From NCBI GenBank assembly GCA_029378245.1, contig JARKIF010000034.1, positions 62,001-126,000 of the forward strand: 64,000 bases of DNA, given 5' to 3'. Source of the DNA: Roridomyces roridus (Eukaryota; Basidiomycota; Agaricomycetes; Agaricales; Mycenaceae). Within the stretch, counting starts at the first letter, position 1, and every line of letters starts with the position of its first letter. The notes below the pieces were generated by a model that was not told where the DNA came from, did no database searches, and worked only from the letters and a program-made list of their open reading frames with translations. Below are positions 1 through 10,655 of this stretch, one piece after another. The position numbers and the translations under genes were made by a program.

Positions 1-950
1 GTCGTGCAGTCGGCGCTGCAGGTTTATTGGATAGCACAGTTCTTCCAGCGTAGAACGACGCGTGTATCTTCTTCCAACGACGCGTTCCGCGAAGGAGATC
101 TGGACCATCTTATTGGGACTACGACTGGCCCTGTCGATCCGCCGCCCGAGCCTACGCAAATGGCATACGTGCATACTTACTCGATGGCTAATTTCTTCTT
201 TGGTGTGTACATTTTATTCATTGCACTCTCATAATAATATCGTTTTGCAGCTACGTCCATCCTCGCCTGGACAGCCGGCGAACACCTGCTCCTATCGCAA
301 ATCCTCATGGCATTCAGCGCCGCCTGCCAATTCTACTTTGTCTTTTCCACGCTTGAGCCGACGGGCAAGTTGGCGTTGACGAGTAGGAATAAGCTTACGC
401 ACCTCGTCGCAAAGACCAACGCAGGGATAACTGTGTTGTATCTGTGGACTGGGTGCGGTGCGTTGCAGGTTGGGGTGAGTTTGCGCGCTGTGAGATCATG
501 CTCATGCTAAACTGGCGGTAGGTTTCGCGTCCGGCTGTCCAGCAACAGGCACATTGTGGTGTTCTCTTCCTCTTGTTGGTTCGTAAATTCTCCCCTTTTG
601 GCGTGCTCCAAAATTGACTATTGGAATCGCAGGCCCTCGCCTCTGGCCCCGACCCAACTCTCGGAATCTGGCTGCTCCTCGACCTCCTAGCCTTGGTAAC
701 AGGCAACACGACAGAGCAATGGCGCTTTGCGTACTTTTGCGTCGGCGGAATCCTCTTCGTTGTCATCCTCTCAGATTGGCTGATGGCATGGCACGCGCGA
801 AACACGGCGCCAGTCGAGCCCGACTCGCACGAGCTGTATCCGCATTCGAGGGAAGTATCCGACGACGATGTCACGGTGTCGTTTTACGACTCCGCCGACC
901 AGATTTGGCTGCCGGAGGAGACTTCTTCTGATCATGATCGTTGGGTTTGA
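1..950 (+). CDS. Multi-pass membrane protein, 5' end missing
   Basis: The reading frame is already open at base 1, so the start lies outside the window. Four coding segments can be joined: 1-209, then from about 258 (after an intron ending ttttgcag), about 522, and about 633 to the TGA at 948-950. The joined protein has at least four hydrophobic stretches, for example around ILMAFSAACQFYFVFSTL, AGITVLYLWTGCGALQVG, IWLLLDLLALV and FCVGGILFVVILSDWLMAW, followed by an acidic cytosolic-looking tail rich in Asp, Glu and Ser. I do not recognise the family with certainty; it resembles the lineage-specific integral membrane proteins (DUF6534 style) that are abundant in mushrooms. No transport or catalytic motif is visible. 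The coding call is firm, the function unknown. Confidence 0.6.
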
Positions 951-1045
951 GAGATGGGTTTAGAGGGCTTTCGCTGGGTTTCTTTCTGCACTTGTAAACT
1001 TGTCATGGTCTTGCACTCTCTTTGGGAATTTACTGTCGTTTCTAT

Positions 1046-2270
1046 TCAATTGGCATCTACATCTTCGACGGTCGAGTAAAACTCTTGAATGATTCTCTTC
1101 TGCGCTTCCAGTCCCGTCTCGCCCTGAAATGGAATCAGAAAAAAAATCTTAGATAAGAAATGGAACGCACCTCGGAGCCCCCAATGGCGCGCACGACAAT
1201 ATACTTTCTTCCAGTCAAGATCTCCTCCGTGACCTCCCCGAATTCAGCAGTTCCCGAAGATGCAGCAAAAGCATCATGCGAACCGGTGACCACACCACCG
1301 GCACCTTGAGCGATCACGACTCCGGCACAAACATCCCAAGGCCAGCACCCAACTTCCCTGTTTTAGGCTCAGACACATATCCGACATTTAAGAAGAGAGA
1401 GAAAAACCAATATAGATCCAGCCCGCCTTGAGCGACCAAGGCAAAGTTGAGAGCTGCAGAGCCGACGGAGCGGAGTGAGTGCGCCATCTTGCCGCCTTGA
1501 ACGTTCTGAGCTGGGTTTCCCTGCGAGACGGCCGAAGGAGGAGGATTTGGATGTGATGGTCTTTTCGCCGCGGTCAGAGCCCCATTCGACGGCTGGGTTG
1601 CTTAGCTGAAGGATTAAGAGTCCTGTGTGCAACTAACCGATGAGGGCTTGGGAAAGTGAGCCAAGGGGCTTTGGGGGCGAGGCCAGAGGTAGCTTGAGAG
1701 GCTTTGCCGTCTGCTTTGATGCAGGTAGGAGCTCTTTCCCTTTACTCCGGTGTACTTTTGACGAGTGAGATTTTAATTGGGAAAGGTGCCACGCAGATAC
1801 TGACGAGGTGGTTGAGGAACGGATTGAAATATGACACCGAGAACCGGGCGGCGCTTGTAGATGAGTCCCAGGATATGCACACGAAGGGAAAGCCAGTGGA
1901 CGAAGTTTGTGGTTCCATCGATTGGGTCGACACAAAAAGTGGGCTCGTCCGTGAGAGGAGGACGCGAGCCTGCAGAGTAGGATTCTTCTCCGATGCTGTT
2001 CAATCTTGAGCAGACATTTGGCATACAACTTCAAGGCACCCACAACTTGAAAGTAGGATATTTTGCCGCCAAATCCTTCTTCACCAGCTCCTCGACGTCC
2101 GTATCGTATTGAGTAACGAGATCGACAGAGTTCTTCTTCTCGTTCACGTCTTTGGAGGCTGTAGCGGATTGGATGGCCTCGGAACCCTCGAGGATGAGAT
2201 CTCCGGCGGTTCTAGCGAGAGCTACGGTGTATTCGAGTATAGAGTCGAGGTCCAGCTCTGGTGCGGACAT
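1046..2270 (-). CDS. Inositol monophosphatase
   Basis: Mg2+-dependent inositol-1-phosphate phosphatase, cytosolic, feeding free myo-inositol to phosphoinositide synthesis. Joined exons start with MSAPELDLDSILEYTVALA at ATG 2270-2268. After an intron with donor gtgggt the metal-binding GEES motif follows (about residue 79), then the signature DPIDGTTNFVH, in which the Asp residues bind metal and Thr activates water. Further on GSAALNFALVAQGGLDLYW and EVGCWPWDVCAG give the second IMPase signature (WD..AG). The last exon ends EDVDAN with TGA at 1046-1048. Length about 290-300 residues is normal for the family. It is divergent from the proteasome gene, with 159 bp between start codons, which must hold both promoters. 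Identification is secure; exact exon borders in the middle are predicted. Confidence 0.9.
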
Positions 2271-2429
2271 GGTGGAGTGTAGTCACGAAAGGGGTCCCAA
2301 ATTGGGATGTCGTGGTAGTCGGGAAATGAGACCAGGTGGAGTGGAAGAACGTGGGCGCGGCATTGGAAAGCGAATGCCATCACTAGATCAATCGCGGGTT
2401 ACGCGTCACCTTACTTGCCTTCTGCCACA

Positions 2430-3461
2430 ATGTTCTTGACGCGTTCAGAGTATGGTCAGTCTTCATTCATTCTAAGATTTCTTGCAGTATAACCGAGCTA
2501 CTACAGACCGTGGTGTCAACACCTTTTCCCCCGAGGGCCGTTTGTTCCAAGGTTGGTGCTATATCTCCTGCTTTTACGCATGTTCACCCGATCTATGCAG
2601 TCGAATATGCCATGGAGGCAATCAAGGTCCATCCACATCCGCCAAGCATCTCTCCTTGTCCTCAATTTCGTCTAGCTTGGTTCTACGACAGTCGGAATCC
2701 GGACACCCAATGGTGTCGTCCTCGCCGTCGAAAAGCGCGTCCACTCCCCGCTTCTCGAGTCCAGCTCCATCGAAAAGATCATGGAAATTGACGTGCACCT
2801 GGGCTGTGCCATGTCAGGCCTCACCGCCGACGCCCGTACCATGATCGACCACGCACGCGTAACCGCACAAAACCACTCCTTCACGTATGACGAGAAGATC
2901 AAGGTCGAGAGTGTCGCCCAGGCTGTCTGTGATCTTGCGCTACGCTTTGGTGAGAGTGTGCACGATGAGGAGGCTATGATGAGTCGGCCGTTCGGTGTCG
3001 CGTTGCTCATCGCCGGCATTGACGAGCTCGGTCCACAACTGTTGGTTTATTGCTCGAGTTCCTTCCTTCGTGACTTATACATCTCACAGATACCACACCG
3101 ACCCTTCTGGTACAAGCATTAAATACGATGCTAAAGCCATTGGGTCCGGGTCGGAGGCGGCGCAGAGCGAATTGCAGGACAAATGGCACAAGGTTCGTGA
3201 TATGCAACGAGCACTTTCTTTCTAGCTAACCGCCAATTTCAGCAAATGACCCTCCAAGAAGCACAGATATTAACACTGCGAGTGTTGAAGCAGGTGATGG
3301 AAGAGAAGCTGGATCAGCACAACGTCCAGGTCGCTCAGGTACGCAGCCAATATCTTGGTGGTTCGAATTCAATTGACAAATCTTCACACCAGGTTACGGC
3401 GGAGAAGGGCTTTGAGATTTTAGACGAGACGAGTCTCAAGAGCGTCATTGAACTGATGTGA
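2430..3461 (+). CDS. PUP2: 20S proteasome subunit alpha-5
   Basis: Structural alpha-ring subunit of the 20S proteasome. The first exon MFLTRSEY ends at about 2454; after an intron the invariant proteasome A signature [15 protein letters not shown] follows, then [35 protein letters not shown] and the alpha-5 specific [18 protein letters not shown]. Later exons carry [19 protein letters not shown] and [20 protein letters not shown] segments, and [13 protein letters not shown]. Stop TGA 3459-3461. At least seven short introns. As in all alpha subunits there is no N-terminal catalytic Thr. The match to yeast Pup2/human PSMA5 runs over the whole length, so the assignment is very firm. Confidence 0.95.
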
Positions 3462-3501
3462 TTTTACACGCTATTCGATTCTCTTTTACTTCAAGCTGTA
3501 T

Positions 3502-4070
3502 TCACAAGTCAACGCATATCCGTGTGCCCAAAGTACCGACGCACCTCGCGATGCATTCAATTTCGAACAAGACGTCCTTGGGAAGACGCGAAACCTCGAC
3601 GCATGAACGCGCGGGCTTGTGCGTTCCAAAGAAATTGGCGTAAATGCCATTCACAGTCGCGAAATCCGCCATATTCTTGAGGAAAACCTACACCTGCCAT
3701 TTAGCGAAAAGTCAGAGAATAATGTAGAGCACAAATACCGTGGTTTTGACTACGCGAGTCACGTCAGAGCCGCCTTCCTCGAGCACGGCCTTCATATTCT
3801 TGAGCGCCCGTTCAGTCTGCTCCTCGATACCACCGCTCACGACCTCGGTCGTCTGCGGGTCGAGAGGGACGCAACCCGAGCAGAAGAGCAGATCTCCGAC
3901 TTTGATGGCCTGCGAGGGTTACTTGGTGCGATATCCAGTAGCGAAACCAACCTGAGAATAAGGTCCAATCGCCGCCGGCGCGTCTACAAGGAATCGGTCT
4001 CATCGCCATGCAACACCAACACGAACGAGCACGCACTCGGGCTGGACACAATGCTCAATGAGGATGCCAT
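3502..4070 (-). CDS. RidA/YjgF/UK114 family enamine/imine deaminase
   Basis: Hydrolyses reactive 2-aminoacrylate-type enamines released by PLP enzymes; fungal members (Hmf1/Mmf1) act in cytosol or mitochondria. Start [20 protein letters not shown] at ATG 4070-4068, with an intron (donor gtgcgt) after the codon for Pro-11. The family landmarks are in order: [74 protein letters not shown] and EIECIA. The Arg of PARSCVEV, which binds the carboxylate of the substrate, and the Glu of EIECIA are conserved. Length about 140 residues is normal plus a short C-terminal tail [12 protein letters not shown] see no strong N-terminal mitochondrial presequence, so a cytosolic place is more likely. Confidence 0.9.
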
Positions 4071-4448
4071 TATTCTCGTGGTGGTGGATCGAGGTCTAGC
4101 AAGAAAGAATCTGAATGCCTGAGCACGAAGCATCCAAAGCACGCGTTGGCCGAATAAAGCCGAACCAAAGTCATTGTACGCCGAAAACCCGGCCCCTTCA
4201 AAATTTCGTAGTATACATGAATTATCGTAAGTGGATGTATTAGGAGAGCCAGGAAGGAGGGAATCATCATGAGTGAGTATAGTATACAGCTTGCAATAGG
4301 GAACGCCGTGAAAGCAAAAAAGAGCTAGGATATGAAAGATGGTAGGTATGCAATACGCAACTAGGTGAAAAATACAGTGGGAAGTTCCGAAAAGGATCGA
4401 CGTTGGTGAGGGTCAGATTAGGTGCGAGACGCGCTGCCCGCCGCGCGG
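4071..4448. other. Intergenic stretch
   Basis: Lies upstream of the RidA gene and downstream of the G-alpha stop. Short open frames here have no start context or family resemblance. Presumably the RidA promoter plus the G-alpha 3' UTR. Confidence 0.5.
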
Positions 4449-6759
4449 TCATACGAGTTTCATGGTCTTGAGGTTGCCTTTGATGATAATGTCCCGTACT
4501 GCAGACAACATGAGAAAGGATGCAAGATGGAGACGCCAACCATACCATTAGAAATGATGGTTACAGTGCGTCGAGTGTCAGTAACTGCAGTTAGATGGAC
4601 TGCAGAATGTCAGCTCTTGTCCAACAACAGCGGCTTCAACGCACTATATAATTCCCGTTCTTTATTGGGAGTCGCTGCATGGTGCAGGGCCGCAAATTTG
4701 TTGCGGAAATCTGACGATTCAGGTGGTCAACGGGAGCACATCGTAGTACACGGGAAAAAGTACAATTGGACACCGAATCGTAGTCATTTGGACGATCGCC
4801 ATAAGAAATCATGTGATGATTCAGTCGTACACCCGCGTCGAGCTTGCTCTAGTGAAAGATGAACAAAGGCCGGGACAGGACAGATGGTAGCACTCGCCTG
4901 CAGCAGATCACACTTGTTCAAGAATAGTACAATGTTGACTTTGGCAAGCAGCTTATTAGATACCACAGCTTGCCACAACTGAAGGGAGTCTTCGACTCGG
5001 TTCACATGCGGGTCCTAAATATTGTTGGTATCTCACGGTCGAGGAAATAACGGAGAACGCACCTCGGCCAAGACCTGATCAAACGCCGAGATTGGCGCAA
5101 GGAAGATGATAGCATTGACTACACGAGCGTGAGTATCCACGAACGTCTTTCTTCTAGAGATGGACGGCGACTCACTGTCCTCGAAATAAGGCGCCCATGC
5201 TTGCCGCTGGTTTCTTGAGCCGCCGACGTCGTATATCTTCCACTGCACGCCACGGTTGTGGCCAGACGATATGGAAAAGGTGTGTTCGACAACCCCCATG
5301 GTCTTCAGCCGCGCCTTGAGCACATCGGCTGTAGCAAATCGGCCGTCAGACCGTGGGTAACGGGTATATCAGATTGCGCACCGTCTGTGGGGATATATTT
5401 TTTGGCAGTGATCCGAGGAATCTCGTCCAGGTAGCTGCGAAGCGAAGAGCTGTTAAAAGAAGCAGCAGCACATGAAAAGAGAGAAAACTCACAACCCGCT
5501 GCTCTCCTCCAGCCGTAGTCGCTTTTCTCGAAGACGTTGCCTAACGGCCTTGTCTCTCCACATATCTTGCATATACGGCGCACACGCATGTAGCGTGTGC
5601 ACGGGGTCATCGGGGTCCTCCCACCACCCTTCGATTTCACCGGAATGGGCGCTCTTTGGGCTTTTCGATTTACTTCCGCCGAGAGAGAAGGCCTTCTTCC
5701 AATTGGTCGACGTGTGGACCGTCACTTCCTTTGTTCTGCTACTGTTGCTGCTCGTCGGCGAGGACGCAGAAGAGGATGCAACACCATTCAAGGGGGATGG
5801 GGTAGAGGACGATTGTTGCGTGGAGGGAATCAAGATCGTAGGCGTAGGCCGACCGTTCTGACCTTGGTCAGGGTAGGCCGCGTATGGCCGGGGTGGGCCA
5901 ATACTGTCCCAGGGCCCAAAGTGGGTGGCTTCATCTTCGTCCGGCGAGGACAGGAGACGGATGAGGCGGTCTTCCAGCTGGATTAGAGGCTGTAGTCGCC
6001 GTCGGTAACCCTCATAATTCGGAACCCTGGTTCCAGAAATCGCATCCGGAGGCCGGCCGCTGGACGAGATGATAACAGACGCCGTCTCGAGAGAATCCCC
6101 ATCGTCGTGGTCATCGACGTTCTCCGTCTCTGGCTGGAGTGCGTCCAGGATTCTAAGGCGAACTGAGGCGGCATTATCGAACGCGGCGAAGAACACACAC
6201 CGTCGAACCGATCGAACAAGGTTCAGATAAATGACCGCGCGCCATGCTATGCGCTCAGCGTGGAAGGCTGATGGAGTATGCAGCAGCTGGAATTCTGTCG
6301 GGCATGTTAGAATAAAATAGAAATGCGGCAGCGCGCGCCCCGTGCCCAATTGAGGCGAATAACACCAACTCGGCTATAGCACATTCCATTGAAATGTTCT
6401 AGGAACGGATGCAATACGTGGCGCCCGCCCAGCGACGAGAGCAGCAAAGAGAACTCACGCTTGATACAAGTACTCTTGCCCGATTCCGACCTGCAAGGAG
6501 TATGTGGGTGAGCGCCGACGGAGACGATGGGCGCGCGGTCGACTCACTGGCCGAGCAGCAAGACCTGGACCTCGGCACGCGATTTTTTGCGGTGGTTTCG
6601 GTCGTGTCTCAACATTTCATCGATGCCGTCGCTGACCTTTTTAGCATCCGTCGCTGCCTTGAGACGGGATTCGCGTTCGTGGAGGGTCTCGTTTGGGGGC
6701 GGCAGGAGGGCGGCGGTCAGGGGGTCAGATAGAGACCTCCGGCGAGCGGCAGTGGCCAT
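4449..6759 (-). CDS. Atypical heterotrimeric G-protein alpha subunit with large insert
   Basis: GTP-binding signalling subunit, about 550 residues against 350-360 for canonical fungal G-alpha. Start MATAARRRSLSDPL at ATG 6759-6757. The P-loop GQSESGKST is split by an intron just before Ser. Then KQFQLLHTPSAFHAER leads into a helical domain enlarged by roughly 150-200 residues of low complexity (Ser/Pro/Thr rich, LIPSTQQSSSTPSPLNG region). Switch I is ARLKTMGVVEH with the conserved Arg and Thr. Switch II reads DVGGSRNQRQAW, so the catalytic Gln of DVGGQ is Ser. NKxD is FLNKCDLL and the TCA loop is LTAVTD; the C-terminus is KTMKLV. Residue 2 is Ala, so no N-myristoylation site, and there is no C-terminal Cys at -4. 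A GC-AG intron (4849-4897) follows LLQ. Such divergent G-alphas are expanded in Agaricomycetes; partner receptor is unknown. Confidence 0.9.
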
Positions 6760-7453
6760 AATGGTGTCCAGAAGAAAAGCCCCAGGCTCAATTCTAAAAA
6801 GAATGTAGACCTTCTATGGAATGCTCCAGGAAACTCATTAGCAGGGCCAAACACGGCATAAACACATCATCTAGCAACGGAGCACCAGAAATGGGAATTC
6901 CGGCCTCTCCCGCTCGCCGCTCGCAACGCGCAAGCCTCTCCGAGCCTTATTTTCTCTAAACACACGAGGGACTTCACTCCACAAGCGGAAACGATTACCA
7001 GTGTTTGCCGGGATTTGCGCCAAATCAGAAATTTGCTCGTCGCCATCCAGCTTGTCCACAGACACCCACCTGCAACATTAAATCAGTCCATCTTCATGCT
7101 GGCCATCATTCTAAACGCGCGGATCGCGTCGGGAAGCGCCTTTTGCTGCTGGCCCGATACTCCGTTGACGGCATCATGAGAGATTTCTTCCCATCTCTGA
7201 AATAGTGATACCACTTTGGTTCCTCCCTTCATGCTATCCGCTGTTTAGCCGCTTTCTCGCTCTTTATTTCTTGTCTTTCTCCTCGTCTGGTCATGCCTGC
7301 TTTGAACCTTTCTTCCCGGAGCTCTTCTGGTGACCGTGAGCCGCATCCGCATCCGTGCATCACCAAGCAGACATTCACCACCATCCGTAGGCGCTCCGGC
7401 AGCGCGAGGTCTTTTCTCTTTTTTCCACTCTCGGTCGCAGCAGGCAGGTGAGA
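6760..7453. promoter_or_regulatory. Divergent intergenic region
   Basis: Between the G-alpha start and the first confident coding part of the Ser/Thr-rich surface protein. It should contain both promoters. An ATG at 7176 opens a short hydrophobic segment (FLALYFLSFSSSGHA after removal of a possible 44-nt intron at about 7206-7249) that could be the missing signal peptide of the downstream gene, but I could not join it in frame. Confidence 0.35.
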
Positions 7454-10400
7454 ATGGGCAGTCTTTTGCAAGCTCGGGCAGACCTTGACACTGCCATTGT
7501 ACCAGTGCACCGTTCCGTGCGATCTGGCACACGCGATGGTACTTGCACTCATCATCATCAAGTCCCCGTTCTAACTCGCGATCTAGTTGACACGTCCGTC
7601 GCGACATTGGTAGATGCGGATGGAGATGCTCCGAAAGCATCAAGGGTGAGTGTTTATAACCCGCCATACCCATGCCCTCCATGATTCCCCTCTCACAATG
7701 AAAGCAAAGGACCCGCCTGTCTCTACGAACCCTGCCGCTGGTGCTCCCGTTGCTGCCACACCCTCTGCTATATCATCCTCGGATGCTGACAAGAAAGGGC
7801 AGAGTGATGTAACGAGTAAGCCTCTCACGCCTTGCTTCGCCTTGCGCTTACCCTTGTCCCAGCATCGGACGCACCGTCTGCGACCGAAACTTCTTCGAAC
7901 TCGGCAGCTGCTGGCGGACCTAGTTCGATTGATGATTCCAAGGACCATGGCACTTGTGAGTCCAAGATGTTTGAGCTCTCCAAACTATCCCTAATTATTT
8001 GTAGCGTCGGAACCTTCTGCCCCCAAGGCTTCCGACTCGACCTCCACTGATACCCCGGCCGCATCCTCCTCCACCGACGCCTCATCGCAGCCCACCGTTA
8101 CTCCCCCGGCCAGCGTGGTCAAAAGTTCCACCGATGCCAGCGTTGCAGTTTCGACCGACACGGGAAGCGCGGGCAACGCGGCAAGCCCAACCGACCCCGT
8201 TTCAGCCCCGTCTGATGCACCACCCGCATCAGCGTCGATCCCCGACGTCGCCTCCACTTCCACGACAGATGCCGCCACGATAACTACGACCTCCGCCGAA
8301 GCACAGGCCTCGAACAGCGTTCACAAAGTCATCCCTCCGTTCAACCCTCTTTCTGGCATCCTGAACCCCATCACTGGTATTCTGGGTGGGGGCGGAGGTC
8401 AGAACACGGCGACCGACGCTGCTACCTCTACAACCGTGTCAACTGACGCCGTCACAACCACTTCGGCACCCCCCGCACAAGCGTCGTCAGACCCAGGGAG
8501 TGACAACGGTGACCAGAAGGGCTCCCAACCCTTTGACCCTCTTTCTCCCATTTTGAACCCTGTCACGTCTTTTTTGGGAGACCTCGGGGGTCAGGGTGGA
8601 AAGCAGGTCAAGACGAGCGATGCTACCACCTCGACGTCCACTTCGGTTGGTGCACAGGCCTCTGATTCCGGCAAAGGCGACACTGGCGACAAGCCACCTT
8701 TCGATCCTCTTGCTCCTATCACGTCATTGCTGGGCCTCGGGGGCCAGGGTGGAAAGCACACCACGACAACGGATGCTCCCGCCTCGGCGTCAGCAGCCCC
8801 GCCTGACCCGCTTTCAGGTGTTGTTGACCCGATCACCTCGTTCTTGGGCGGACTCGGGGGCAAGGGTGGGAACAAGACGAGATCGACTACGACGAGTACG
8901 ACCAGTACGACGTCTGCTGCTGCTGCTTCTGCCACGGGTGGCGATGTTGGCGCGACTTCCACGGTGACCACGGACGATTCTGCCCCAACCCAGGGATCGG
9001 GTTCAGGTTCAGGCAGTGCCCAAAGTGCCCCTCCCGCCAAAGTAGACACTACGACCGCAGCTGCAACTTCCACCGCTGCTGCAGCCGGCGGAGCGGGAAC
9101 TACAACTGCAACTTCGACGGACGATTCTACCCCAACCAAGGGATCAGGATCAGGCAGTGGCCAGACTGGTCAAGATGCCCCTCCCGCCAAAGGAGACACT
9201 ACGACGGCGGCTGCAACTTCCACCGCTGCAGCGGCTACAACTGCAACCACGACGGCTACCGGAGATGCTGGCAACGGAGGTGGTGCGAATGCTGGCGCAG
9301 GACAAGCGACCACGTCGGACGTTTCGAATGACACAATCAACAATGCTGGTGGTGCTGGTAAAGCGGCTGCTGCAACTGAGAGCTCAAGCGTCTCTGGCAC
9401 AGCAACCGAGACTGCATCGCAGTGAGTTTCCGTTTGGGTCCAAGATCGGAACGATGTTAATTTTCTTCAGAACCTCTGTCACCGCTCTTGCGGACTCTGA
9501 GCCTTCTGCTTCTCCCACCTCCGTTGGCCCTCTTGCGTAAGCACCGAGTTGAAGAGCTGAGCAAAGACTAACTCGTACTAGTGTGTTGCCCGCAAATGGC
9601 GCCCACACTTCGTTCAGCGATACAACGTCGTCCTTCACTTCGACAATTCCCTTCACCACGACCCTCAGTGATGGGCATGTTTCCACGACTCAGAGCGTCG
9701 TCACTGGTGTCATTACTACTTCGGTTCCCGTTGCCACTTTCGGACCCAACGGAGAACAAGTGTCGGCTTCATCTCCGTGCGTATGGGCTACATGTTATAG
9801 ATTTGTACTTAACGGAAGATGGCAGACCTGGCAAGACCAACCACACGGCTGTTGCTATCGGCGGCGCTATTGGTGGCCTTGTTCTTTTGGTGGCTGGCCT
9901 GGCCCTCTGTCTCTTCTGGCGCAAACGGAGACGCAACCAGGCTCTCTACATGAGTTCCCGGGCCGATTCTCCCTTCCGCGACGTTGAGCGGACTCACTCC
10001 AGAGACCCCGTCTTCTCTATGGTGGTACCCAACTCGGTTTCGATTCCTTCCATCTCGGAAACCTCGTCGCATCGTCGTCAAGATTCTCACTTCACCGCGC
10101 ACAAAAAGCCCGCCCCAAGTATTGACGAGCAAGACCTGTTGTCTCTCGACGCAGCACCGGCGTCTCAAGCCCAGCCGACTTCGTACACCTTGGCTGTCGA
10201 CCCGCCAACGTCCATGGTCTTTGACCACAATACCTTTGGCCAGGCACTCGGAAAGGATCCCGCATGGGCTGCAGTTCTCACAGCACCGACGACGGCCTCT
10301 GCAAACCCTTTCGAAGACCCGGTGAACCCTTTTGCTGACCCATCGCGGAAAACGCCGCTGCCCGAGATCCCAAAGCACTTGAGGATGAGCACGACGTCTT

Positions 10401-10522
10401 CGTCACTTTCGGCGCGCAACTCGGTTCGTTTTCATCCGCTCCTCGTAGCAGCGATATTGACATGATGATAGGGAGCCAGTTCGCCGACAAGCACTGTTTA
10501 CCATGAGGGATATGCCATGTGA
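7454..10522 (+). CDS. Ser/Thr-rich single-pass cell-surface protein (Mid2/WSC-like layout)
   Basis: Long low-complexity ectodomain of Ser, Thr, Ala, Asp and Gly, interrupted by four copies of a hydrophobic motif (about 8335-8880) and a two-copy SGSGSG-APPAK-TTTAAATSTAA unit (8970-9235). Near the C-terminus KTNHTAVAIGGAIGG begins a single membrane span (IGGAIGGLVLLVAGLALCLF) followed by the stop-transfer WRKRRRN, then a cytosolic tail of about 190 residues with ANPFEDPVNPFADPS and many Ser. Introns at 9423, 9539, 9780 and 10426; the last exon reads GASSPTSTVYHEGYAM, TGA 10520-10522. The layout (mucin-like ectodomain, one span, short tail) is that of fungal wall-stress sensors, but there is no WSC cysteine domain. 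The start is provisional: a signal peptide is expected and probably lies in an upstream exon near 7176. Confidence 0.65.
8335..8880 (+). repeat. Four-copy coding repeat with hydrophobic core
   Basis: Four related units, each a Pro-rich hydrophobic stretch closed by glycines: PFNPLSGILNPITGILGGGG, PFDPLSPILNPVTSFLGDLG, PFDPLAPITSLLGLGGQGG and PDPLSGVVDPITSFLGGLGG. They are spaced by 40-50 residues of Ser/Thr-rich linker that ends in a TTTTDA-like motif. A second, separate two-copy unit lies at 8970-9235. Confidence 0.8.
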
Positions 10523-10655
10523 GGGTTGATCGTATTTATACCTAGCTGGGCTGTATTTTGCACAATGGACAATGCCTGCGCTGGATGCAATTTGAACCAT
10601 CGGAATACAAATTATCGGTATACAAGCGTTGATACAAATGTGGGGTATGTTTACA

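Noticed and set aside
1..950. Pheromone receptor of the mating-type B locus.
   Set aside because: Membrane segments are present but none of the STE3 receptor motifs, and no pheromone precursor with CaaX end is seen nearby.
7245..7682. 145-codon minus-strand open frame rich in Cys.
   Set aside because: It lies opposite the N-terminal part of the Ser/Thr-rich gene, has no recognisable family or splice support, and looks like a shadow.
8591..9400. Long minus-strand Val/Pro/Ala-rich open frames.
   Set aside because: They are the mirror of the repetitive Ser/Thr/Ala codons of the plus-strand surface protein.
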